A stretch of 64,000 nucleotides of DNA. Source: Rhizophagus irregularis. Taxonomy: Eukaryota; Glomeromycota; Glomeromycetes; Glomerales; Glomeraceae. Each line of letters opens with the position of its first letter. Positions within the stretch are counted from its first letter, which is position 1. The stretch lies in NCBI RefSeq assembly GCF_026210795.1, contig NC_089437.1:1116001-1180000 (forward strand). Direction: 5' to 3'. Positions 24,054 through 34,200 of this stretch are shown piece after piece. The position numbers and the translations under genes were made by a program. Under the pieces are notes generated by a model. That model did no database searches, was not told where the DNA came from, and saw only the letters and a list, made by a program, of their open reading frames with translations.

Positions 24054-24587
24054 TTTTTTTTGGGGGGGGTCTTTTTTTGAGTGGTTAAAGTAGATTAAGT
24101 TAAAGTAGCACATATTTTCACGTGACTTTAAATAGTATAACAAACTTGGTGATTTTATAAAATTGATGAAAGATGTCTATCATGCTTAGATTTGGAAGGG
24201 CGTTCCGTTACTCTAAAACAATTTTTTAGTTCTTTAAGAGTGTTACATACGTCGTTGGACCTTTTTCTAACACTCTTCGAGGAATTAATAAAAAAAAAAT
24301 TAATTTCCTAATTTCATCAGTTTCAGACAATTTAGAATTTCTTGTTAGATTTATTTTTAAGTTTGGAATCAAAGATGTGATATTTAGTTGCATCATGAAT
24401 GTTACATTTATAACATTTATAACATTACAATTATGCCTATCCTTTTATAATAAATTGTTCTCTGTAGCTCAAAAATTGTTTAATATTGTATGTTAATAAT
24501 TATTGTCTTTGAATTTTTTCATTCATTGCATTCTTGTACATTATTTCATTATTTTCATTAAACAAAAAAAAATAATAATAATAAATC
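24054..24587. promoter_or_regulatory. Divergent intergenic region MTAP / G-alpha
   Basis: 534 bp. An E-box CACGTG (as TCACGTGA) lies at 24119-24124, about 65 bp upstream of the MTAP start. In yeast this core is bound by Cbf1 on sulfur/methionine genes, which would suit a methionine-salvage gene; that link is inference. Pure T and G runs lie next to the MTAP start. Confidence 0.45.
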
Positions 24588-26274
24588 ATGGCTTCATCTG
24601 TTTCAACGAACGATATGAGTGATCCCTTAAAACCATATATTCCTTCAAATGAAACCGCTGAGGACAAGCGTAGACGCGTAATTGCAGAAAAGGAAGCAAA
24701 AAAGAAAAGTGAAGCTATTGACAAACAAATTAAAGCTGAAAAGGAAAGACTAAATAAACAAAAAGTGGCAAGATTGTTGTTGCTAGGTAAATATAAAAAT
24801 GTTTGCATTAGTGATTAGTACTTGTTATTTTAATATTTTGACATTCTTATCATTTATTCAATCTTACAAATAGGTTCGTCTGAAAGTGGTAAAACAACTG
24901 TACTTAAACAGCTAAAAATTATTCATGGAAATGGTCTTGAGGATGAACGCGAGCAATATCGAAGAATTGTTCACCTTAATGTGCTTACTGCAATGAAGGC
25001 TTTAACCAACGCTCTTACAAGCTTTGGCTATACGTTAGATTCTAGCAATTTGATTCATCTCGAGAAGTTTAGTAGATTAAATTCAGTTAAAGATTCTTTG
25101 AACCGCAATTCTATTAGTGTTCAGGCAGGTGTTAAAGATTCTAGATTGAATGACAATGCATATCAATTATTCATGGAACATTCTGAAGCGATCGAGGCAT
25201 TATGGAAAGATCCAGCTATTGTAAAAGCTTATGAACATGCTAGCGAAATTGGTTTACAAGATTCGGCGAGATAGTAAGTGTACTGTACTCTTTCATGTAT
25301 CAATTCTGACATTTTTATTAATTCTAATTTTTTTTTTAGCTTTTTAGATAACGTGGATAGATTTACCGATAAGGACTATACACCTTCTGATGAAGATATC
25401 TTACAAGCTCGAGTTCGAACACTTGGCGTAACTGAACATCTTTTCAAAATAGACGGCACTACGTATAAGTAAGTATATAATAATGATAACACAATTTACG
25501 AAAATCAATGCTATATATTTACATTTAGTAATTCTTTTCTCTTCTTTTAGAATTTATGATGTAGGCGGTCATCGTTCTCAGCGACACTTTTGGGCGTAAG
25601 TTTCTTTTTTTTTTAATGTATTCTTTTTTTATATATATTTTTGTTCTGTAATAATTTATAATGTAATTACATAACCGACTTTAGTCCTTATTTTGATGAT
25701 GTGAATGCCATAATTTTCATGGCTGCTATCTCATCGTTTGACCAAACACTTGAAGAAGCTCCAAATGTTAATCGTATGGCTGATGCAATTCAATTGTTCA
25801 AAAGTATATGCAATCATGAAATGTTTGTAAATACGAGTATTATCTTGTTTCTTAACAAGATTGACATTTTAAAGCATAAACTTACTTATATTAAATTGAA
25901 GGACTATTTTTCTGATTACGAAGGTATACTTTATAAAATTTTCTTCTTTTCTTTTTTATTTTCTTATATATCTTTTACATCTTTAACGTATTATATAGGT
26001 GATAATAAATTCCAAAGTGTAACAAAATTCTTTCAAAAAACATTTATAAATTGTAATGAAAATGATGACAAGCATATTTATGTCCACCTTACACATGCCA
26101 CGGTAAATAATATTTATTCTATTTAACATTTTGATATTTTATCATTTTTAATGATATTAATCATTTGGCGTTTCATTATCTCTTACAAAGGATACAAAAC
26201 AAATGCGCGTTATTGTTGCTTCAGTGAACGATACAGTTCAGAGAATGAACCTCAAAGCTTCGGGTCTTATCTAA
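24588..26274 (+). CDS. Heterotrimeric G-protein alpha subunit, divergent
   Basis: Membrane-associated GTP switch coupled to receptors. Seven exons: 24588-24786, 24874-25273, 25340-25468, 25551-25595, 25685-25923, 25999-26102, 26191-26274; 399 residues. P-loop GSSESGKTT is at 67-75, the helical domain follows, then switch I ARVRTLGV with the Arg and Mg-binding Thr kept. Switch II DVGGHRSQRHFW is at 246-257, NKID at 315-318 and THAT replaces TCAT. Two departures stand out. His250 replaces the catalytic Gln of DVGGQ, and the N terminus (MASSVS) lacks the MGxxxS myristoylation motif and starts with a 50-residue charged helix. Similar divergent alphas are known in expanded fungal G-alpha families. 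Intrinsic GTPase is probably low. Confidence 0.93.
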
Positions 26275-26656
26275 ATGATATTTGCAGATTATCAGACACT
26301 CATTCGACTTTTTCCTTCGTTTGCAATTTTTATTTAAATATTTATTTAATTTATTTATTCGGGAATTAGTGATTTATATATTGCTATTTCCAAATTTATT
26401 TATTCATTATTCTTTTTAATTTAAACGTCATTAGAGGCATTAGGAATACTGTCTGATGGATATTCGTTACTCTGTTGTCATTTCACAAAAAAAAAAAAAT
26501 TGTTGAACAAATAATTAACGAGTACAACAATTGTATTTATAAAAATTTTTATGCTTTTCTGTGTTATATATTAAACATCAATTAAGAAAAAAAACTTTAA
26601 TTTATTAAATAACTTAGTAAATATAACATTTTTTTATTTTTTTGAAGTTAAAAATT
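26275..26656. other. Convergent intergenic region G-alpha / HisRS
   Basis: 382 bp of A+T-rich sequence with a run of thirteen A near 26490. No gene or RNA seen. Confidence 0.4.
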
Positions 26657-28573
26657 TCAGATTTTAATATATTGCAGAATATTTTCAATTTTACATCCTT
26701 TTTGAATTTTATTATCCAAATCCTTTATTGTTACTTCACCTTTCGCAATTTCATTTTCACCTACAAATATTACATGTGAAGCATTTGTCTTTACGGTATT
26801 ACTTAATATATTTTTCAATGATGATTGGTGCGAAGAATGATAAAATAATGTCGGTATATCTTTATCACGTAAGAATTTGGAGAGGTTAAGCCCATAATAA
26901 TAAAGCTTATTATTCTTTGAGGAAATAATAGGCTCAGTTTCTGTTGAAAGATTTTCAGACTTTTCACGATCCGGTATTATTATAATTGCCATTGGTCTTT
27001 TTCTCGACGGTATAAAGTTATCATTTAATATCATTGCTAGTCTATCAATTCCAGCAGCCCAACTATTAAAAAATAATATTATTAGTATAAAATATATATA
27101 AAAAGATCTTATTTAAAGAAATTGTATTCGTACCCAATTCCAGGAACTTTTTCTTTTCCGCCCATGATTTGAACGAGGCCATCATACCTACCACCTGCTA
27201 ATACAGTTCCTTGAGCGGTCCCAAGATTAGGGTTCAAACACTTGAATTCAAATATTGTATTATCATAATAATCTAATCCCCTAACTAAACGGGGATTAAT
27301 TTTATATAATATATTTAAATCTTGAAGTCCTTGACAAACATCATCAAATCTCTTGGCAGATGTTGAATTATAATATTCAGTAATTGTTGGACAGTCTTGA
27401 ATAACTGGAGCATCTTTTGGATTTTTTGAATCCAAAACACGTAAAGGATTCGTTGAAATCCTTATTATTAGAGAATTTCAAATAATTAATATCTTCTAAT
27501 ATTTTAAAAATTTAGATAATTTTTGTTACCTTTTTGCGCTATCCTCTGAAAGATGGTGTTCATTTTTACGCAAATATTCTCTTACAACATCTCGATATTT
27601 TGTTCGAGATTCACTGTCGCCCAAGGAATTGATTTCAAGCTAATGCAATAAATTAAATTAAATTAATAACTTGCGGTTATAATACAAAATTTTTTAACTT
27701 AAATGCTTACTTCAATAGAATCACCAAGTCCAATCTTATTTAAAAATGTCCAAGCCATGTCAATTACTTCAATATCAGAGGTTGGATGTTCATGACCAAA
27801 CAATTCAACACCAAATTGTTCAAACTATTATTATGTGATATAATTTCCTTTTAGTAACAATTGCGAATATTACAATAAAATAATTTCTTTAGATGTTCAC
27901 CTGCCTTAACCTCCCTTTTTGGGGTCTTTCATGACGAAACATAGGTCCATAATAATAAAATTTTTGTGGGAGATCATAAATTAGATTATTGCTAATTAAT
28001 GCTCTAACAATACCTACGCCAAATATCAAAAGTAATAAATTAAGTTCAATTGTTTTTCAACTTCGGAACATTCATCGGGAACTTTATTCCTTACCAGCAG
28101 TTCCTTCTGGTCTCAAAGTTAACTTGTCGTCTCCCTTATCAACAAAACTATACAATTCTTTTCCAATTATATCAGAATCTTCTCCTAAAGTTCGTTCAAA
28201 AACTTGAGACAATTCTAATATTGGAGTGGAAACCTAACATAATATAAAAAATAAATAGATTATATAATTGTTTAGAATTCAATCTACGAAAGATTGATTA
28301 TATATCATTACATGATCATAACAATATAATTCCGCAATGGACGACGCAATTTTCAAGATATGACTATATTTTATATTTTCGCTTCCAAAACGGTCGCGTG
28401 TTCCTCTAATAGGTCGAGCGGGTTCAATTCTACCTGACGAATAAGTTTGCTCAAAATAACCGAATTAATTTCACTTAAACTGTTATAAGCCAAAGTTACC
28501 TATCAGTAATAACCTTCGATATGACTCTCTTTTGAAAGCCCTGCCATAATAATTGACCATGCGACTTAATCAT
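26657..28573 (-). CDS. Histidyl-tRNA synthetase, bacterial/organellar type
   Basis: Class II aminoacyl-tRNA synthetase charging tRNA-His. Eight exons: 28573-28500, 28429-28312, 28233-28095, 28013-27901, 27824-27711, 27639-27530, 27460-27134, 27062-26657; 466 residues. The motifs are those of bacterial HisS, not of cytosolic eukaryotic [25 protein letters not shown], motif 2 [48 protein letters not shown] and [15 protein letters not shown]. The C-terminal anticodon-binding domain follows. The leader ([16 protein letters not shown]) is basic and amphipathic, fitting a mitochondrial presequence. A second ATG at 28560, in another frame, also yields a basic leader if the acceptor four bases upstream is used. 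Introns and position show it is a nuclear gene. Confidence 0.92.
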
Positions 28574-28736
28574 TATTATTTTATTTATTTATTTTTTTTA
28601 TAGCATATAATCAATTTTAAAAATTTTATTTAACCAAAGTTTTTTCCGATCAGTTATTGAGCTATTTTGGCCAGAATCACGATTCAGTCGACTCGGAGAT
28701 TTTTTATAATAATAAAAGAATTCTGTTTGTTTTACT

Positions 28737-29693
28737 ATGGCACAAGAAAAATTAAATGGCGTGTCTGACGATTGGAAAAAACAGACAAAGCATATAAGTT
28801 TTCAAAATAGCAATAGTGCACCTAGTTTTTCTGACAATATTCTTTATATTTACAATACGGTATTTGAAGGGGAAATAAATTTGTCGCAATTTCCTAATTT
28901 AAGAAGAATCAGTTTTGCTAACAATGTCACTGTAAATAATTTGGAAAGTATTGACATTAGCGAAAACAAGGAGTTAAGCAAGATAGTGCTAAATGAAAGT
29001 GCCGCCCTATATCCTTTGAGGAATTCCAACTGTAATTTACTTATCAAAGAAAGGCAACTAAGTCAAGTTGTTGTAATGTATCATCAATTAATGTATGTAA
29101 ATGGTACAAGTGTTTGGTTAGAAAAATATAAGCTTTTGGGACAACAAGAATTATTACCTTACGTTTTGATTGAAAATGGTAAAAAATTGGAGCAATTAGA
29201 AGCAGAAATAGAAAAATTAAATCAAGCCATCGCGGAAAAGGACCAACAAATAGAAAGTTTGAAAAAGGAAAATGAAGAAACTCCAACTCTCAGTCAATTT
29301 CAAGAGTTAGTTGACATAGTATTTTCGCCTAATACTGATCTTGACTTTAATAAATTGAAAAAAGAAATCAAAGGGCTTAAACTGAAGTTTTATCTTCCTC
29401 ATTTTCAAAAAGAAGAAAATACCCTTAAAAAGTTAATAACCGATGCTAAAGAAAAAGCAGGCACTAACATGGGAAAGTTTTTGGATCTTCTTCTCCAAAT
29501 CCAAAAGCAAATATTTGAAAGACAACAAGAGAACGATTCTTTTGCTCAAGGCCAACTAAGTGCTTATCAAATTATTTTGCAGGAGAAATTGGACTATGAT
29601 GAACTGCAAAAAATTTTAACTGAACAGAAGAAGCTTTTAAAATTAGAACAACAACTACGCTTCTTGCAATCTGATGAAGAAGAAATAGAATAA
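28737..29693 (+). CDS. Intronless LRR-like / coiled-coil protein, lineage-specific
   Basis: Single exon of 318 residues in a window where nearly every other gene is split. Residues 15-95 show degenerate leucine-rich-repeat-like units (NLRRISFANNVTVNNLESI, DISENKELSKIVL). Residues 145-190 and about 255-318 are Gln/Glu/Lys-rich coiled coil (QLEAEIEKLNQAIAEKDQQ). I know no function. Proteins of this build, a short LRR-like head and a coil, are common in Rhizophagus and in its Mollicutes-related endobacteria, so transfer between them is conceivable; that is recollection and inference. No signal peptide or membrane segment. Starts 163 bp from the HisRS start on the opposite strand. Frame is clean to the TAA. 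Confidence 0.75.
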   Translation: MAQEKLNGVSDDWKKQTKHISFQNSNSAPSFSDNILYIYNTVFEGEINLSQFPNLRRISFANNVTVNNLESIDISENKELSKIVLNESAALYPLRNSNCNLLIKERQLSQVVVMYHQLMYVNGTSVWLEKYKLLGQQELLPYVLIENGKKLEQLEAEIEKLNQAIAEKDQQIESLKKENEETPTLSQFQELVDIVFSPNTDLDFNKLKKEIKGLKLKFYLPHFQKEENTLKKLITDAKEKAGTNMGKFLDLLLQIQKQIFERQQENDSFAQGQLSAYQIILQEKLDYDELQKILTEQKKLLKLEQQLRFLQSDEEEIE

Positions 29694-30050
29694 ACAGAAT
29701 AAACAGACGATTTGTATAGTTAGAGCATTATTAGTTTTATGAAATTTTTTATGTATTATACACGTATTATACACACTAGAATTGAAATTGATGAAAGTCT
29801 AATATCTATACCTATGAAAATTGACTATACAAATTGGAAACACTTGTATATTCTTTTAGCTTATAGTTATAATATTGCCAAGCTTCACTGTGTAATATTG
29901 TTGTTTCTTGACAAATTGTAAAACATTGTAAAACATTAAACAAACAGTGTAAAATATATATTAGCTGTAAAAAAATTTTATTTACGGTACATAATGTACA
30001 AAAATAATTATGAATAATACTTCAAATTTTGAGGATTTACATCGATTAAA

Positions 30051-30128
30051 TCTCGGTTAGTATAATGTTAGTATCCCCACCTGTCAGGATATCAAGCACA
30101 CGGGAGACCGGGTCAATTCCCTCGTGAT
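30051..30128 (+). pseudogene. tRNA-Asp(GTC)-like pseudogene
   Basis: Starts TCTCGGTTAGTATAATG, the 5' half of a eukaryotic tRNA-Asp with A box, then GTATCCCCACCTGTCA with anticodon GTC, and after about 12 extra bases CACGGGAGACCGGGTCAAT with a B-box-like T arm. The extra bases sit at the canonical tRNA intron position (37/38). The acceptor stem does not pair, two anticodon-stem pairs are lost and the T arm is short, so it is most likely a pseudogene or the head of a tRNA-derived SINE rather than a working gene. Confidence 0.6.
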
Positions 30129-30458
30129 GATTTCTCTTCCCAATATTATTCCTAATATAACCGAAAAAAATAAATGCAAAATGAATTAGTAATATTATCA
30201 TAAATTAATGTATTACATTTATCTGTAAAAGAATATGATCAAGAGATCAGAGAACCTTGTCTCATCAAGACATGTGTCGTTCTGACGGCAATTCCTATCG
30301 TTAACAATATTCAGTGTATTTTCGTCATTTCTCTCAAGAATATTCTCATATATCAAAAATCGGTAAATACTTAATAAATAAACTAACCTTGATTTTTGTC
30401 AAATACACAGGCCTTTTTTTGTTATAAATTTTATTTAGATACGTTTGGGGAGCAAAAT

Positions 30459-30717
30459 CTTTCGATGGAAACTGCTAATAAAACGGAATGTATCTTCATA
30501 TCTCGCGGAAGATCTTACCAACCAAAAGTGAATCTATTACAAAAGATTTTAGAGGTCAAGAGTAAGTGTGAAAGTTAGTATTATAAACAACACAAACATT
30601 AATAATTAAAGATTATATAAGAGGTCAGACATCCAAGGATTGTTTGCCATCATAAGGTATTATTATCCTTTCGGTGGAAACTGCGAATCAAACGAAATTT
30701 TATCATCATGCCTCTCT
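30459..30717 (+). repeat. Local imperfect duplication
   Basis: About 50 bp at 30459-30508 (CTTTCGATGGAAACTGCTAA...) recur diverged at 30668-30717 (CTTTCGGTGGAAACTGCGAA...). Copies share most bases over their first 30 nt. Part of a larger dispersed repeat or an old tandem duplication; no family recognised. Confidence 0.5.
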
Positions 30718-31019
30718 AACACTCAAGAAACTAAATATCAACTCACCAAATATTTTAAAAGAACGTACAATAACACCTATACATAATAAAAAAACCAAAT
30801 ATTAGAGAAGCGTATTAAAGCTAAAGAGTTTTTAATCATTTATTTATATTTGCTATTTCAGACAGGTACTGGCTAAAGTAAATCTTTCATTTTTCCTCAT
30901 GGTCGATAAGATGGGGAAAGAATAATAATATCATCATTCAATGAAGTCTTCGATGATAAAGAATTGCGTAATTTACCTTATCATAAAATGTCAATCATTA
31001 TTTTTAAACTTTTGTCCGA

Positions 31020-31108
31020 TATAAAAAAAAAAGAGAGAAAAAAAAGAGAAAAAAAAAGAGAAAAAAAAGAGAAAAAAAAGAGAAAAAAAAGAGAAAAAAA
31101 ATTTTTTT
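31020..31108 (+). repeat. Purine-only (A)nGAG tract
   Basis: Roughly 90 nt of tandem AAAAAAGAG-like units with no pyrimidine except at the ends. A simple repeat, not coding; able in principle to form triplex DNA. Confidence 0.8.
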
Positions 31109-31264
31109 TATCAATCTACCGATTAGACCACATTATATATGGGTGGTTTAAAAAAGCACGTGATGTTCGTTAATAATAATGATTCACTGTTAGAAAATTG
31201 GTATACATTCAAATAATTTATAACCGTCCAAGAATATTATGTTTTGCAAAATAGCTTAGAAAAT

Positions 31265-34200
31265 ATGACTTCTATCTTAGACCAAGCGACTCAAAGTGGT
31301 TCTTTAACTCAAACAGGCGTGTTAACTTCTGAAACTCTGTTATTTAGCGACTTTTGCCGTTTCTTAGAAGTAGTTTCTAAAGAGAGTGGAGACGCGAAAA
31401 AGAAAAAGTGTGCAAAATTTATACAAGTGAGAGGAAGTTCTTTTTAAGCCTTTGAATGATTTTAATTTCTTCGATAAAGCTAATAATTTTCCGGATAGAA
31501 TTATCGTAGTAAATATGGAAATGATTTTTATCCTGTTATGCGTCTATTACTTCCACATGTAATTTTTTTTCTAATAAAGATGAATATTTAATGTCTTTTA
31601 TATAAATTGATATGTATGTTTAATTGAATTTGTTATCTGTGTTTTAGCTTGACAAAGAAAGAACGAATTATGGTATGAAAGAGATGGTTCTTGCCAAAAC
31701 TTATATATCTGTCATGGGATTAGCCAAAGATTCTGTTTATGCTAAAAGATTAATTCATTGGAAGATGCCTGGAAGCTCGAGAAGTGTATGACTTAAATCA
31801 TTTGAAATTTCAGTATCTTTGGTATTACTTTAAATAAATTAATTTTAATTATATGATGGTATGCAAATAGAAAACTGCTGGTGATTTTGCATCTGTAGCA
31901 TTTGAAGTAATTTCTCCTCGATCTACAGTTGTTGGTCGTGGAACAATGCCCATTGAAGATGTAAATTATCAACTTGATGTTTTAAATGCAGCTAGCGGAA
32001 AGTATGTTATAATCTTGACTCTCGATTTTTTTTTCACGTTCATTTGAAATTAATCATAATTAAATTTTTCAAAAATGAAGACAAGAATACCAAAAAGTAA
32101 TACGACATTTCTTTAACGATTATACTGCCATGGAACAAAAATGGATTATAAGGATAATTTTAAAAGGTATATCTTTAACGATGAAGGTTTTTAAGTATGT
32201 AATAAGGCGATCCTTTTTTTTAATTAATTATAAATTTTTAGAGCTCAAGATTGGAATCAGCGAAAAATCAATATTTTCATTATTTCATCCCGATGCTTCT
32301 AATCTTTTCAATGTTTGTAGCGATTTGAGAAAAGTTTGTGAAGATCTAAGTGATCCTCACACTAGACTTCAAATATCGGTACGTATAAAGATGAACTATG
32401 AACATATAAATTTATCGAAAACTCGTATTTTATTATTAATTTCTTTTTTTTTCCATAGGATATTATTCTTTATCATCCATTCAAACCTATGCTTTCTAAA
32501 CCCGTTGCTGTTCAGAATGTTATTAAGACTATGGGTGGTGATTTTTGGATAGAAGAGAAAATTGACGGAGAAAGAGTACAATTACACATGAAAGATGGGA
32601 GATTTGAATATTTTTCAAGGTAGGCTACAACTTTAAATAAAAAGACAAGTAATAATCAAGATAAATTCCTCATATCAAACTATTTCTTTAGGAGAGCCAC
32701 ACAGTATACTTATTTATATGGTGGTAGTAAATTTGAAGGTTCATTAACGCCATATATAGCTGAATTGTTTCATCCGCGTGTTAAGAAGTAAACAATATTG
32801 ATTTAAAATCATTTTTTTACCAAAACAAAAATTTCAGTTGACATCTTTTACAAATTTTTTAATAGTATTATTCTGGATGGAGAGATGGTAGTATATGATC
32901 CTTTATTAGATATCTATAAGCCATTCGGAACTCTGAAAACCGCCGGGAAAGGTATTTATAATAATATTATCTCTTTAGTTAATGTTCGAATTTCTTATGT
33001 TTAACTATTATTTTCTATATGATAAGATCACTCCAATGACCCAAATAAAGAAAGACCTTGTTGTATGCTTTTTTAGTGATATTCTGATCTTTAGGGCTTT
33101 ATAATCATGCTTTAACACATAATTATATTGAACAGTCGTAGTATTTGATGTTGTCTTAATCAATGACAAGCCAGTAATTGATCAACCATTACAGAAAAGA
33201 AACGAATGGCTTAAAACGTTGGTTACTGAAAAACCAGGATACCTGAGACTCCTTAGTCACAAAGAAGGCAGCACGGCTAAGGATTTAATTGATGCGTTAG
33301 ATGAAGCTGTTATGAAAAGGTAGTATAATAAACTTTATTTAAATATATAATAGTGTTAACTTTAAAAATTTTAATTAAATAGGCAAGAAGGAATTATCAT
33401 TAAGAAACCATCCAGTAAATATGTCCTTAATGAAAGGATTGATGACTGGGTTAAGATAAAGCCCGAGTACTTGGATTCCCTTGGCGATAGTTTAGATTTG
33501 TTAGTTATAGGTAAGTTTATAGGTATTTCTGTAATATAAGTTATATGAGGTTATTTATAAAAATTATTAGGTGCGGATTTTGGCGCCGGAAGACGTGGAA
33601 ATATGTTCGGCAGTTTTATGTGTGGCCTAAGAGATTCAACATCGTCAGATGATAACCCAAAGTTGTATTTTATTTGAAGACAACTTTTTTATTGTAATAA
33701 ATGTACATGCTTATTAAAATTCGGGGTTTCAAATTTTATTTATAAGGTTTATATCATTTTGTCGATTTGGAACTGGTCAGACGATGAAAGAAGCTGAAGA
33801 TATTAAGTAAGTGACATGTATGAAAATTACTTGAAGTTTGAAGAAAGTTTACCACTAAATTGATAACATTGTTCATAGAAATAATTATGAAGGTTGGCAG
33901 CGATATGACCCAAATAATCATCCAGATTGGCTTGAACTTGGTAAAGACAAGCCTCATATGATAATTCATCCGGAAAAGTAACATTTACATTTTACTTTTG
34001 TTGAGAATTTATTGATTGTGAGTTTTACTAATTTGATTTTGATCAATGTCTAGTTCATTAGTGGTACAAGTTAAAGCAGCTGAAATTGTTGCTGGAAGTA
34101 ATTATTTGCGATTTACAAATTTAATGCTCGAGAATGAGATAAAATGTCACTGAATTAACTTCATTGGATATAAATTATTAGATCAGTTTGCTTCCAATTA

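Larger units (their letters stand above)
29694..31264. other. Non-coding region between LRR-like gene and LIG4
   Basis: 1.57 kb without a supported gene. It holds the tRNA-Asp-like pseudogene, a local imperfect duplication and an (A)nGAG purine tract, described separately. An E-box CACGTG at 31157-31162 lies about 100 bp upstream of the LIG4 start. Confidence 0.5.

Noticed and set aside
26657-28573. HisRS as bacterial contamination
   Set aside because: Seven GT-AG introns with fungal consensus and fungal neighbours on both sides in one contiguous sequence.
31244-31264. TTG start for LIG4 21 bases upstream
   Set aside because: Non-ATG starts are rare; the ATG at 31265 is in the same frame and suffices.
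33754-33984. 76-codon minus-strand frame within LIG4
   Set aside because: Antisense of two LIG4 exons and an intron; the plus strand carries the conserved ligase sequence.
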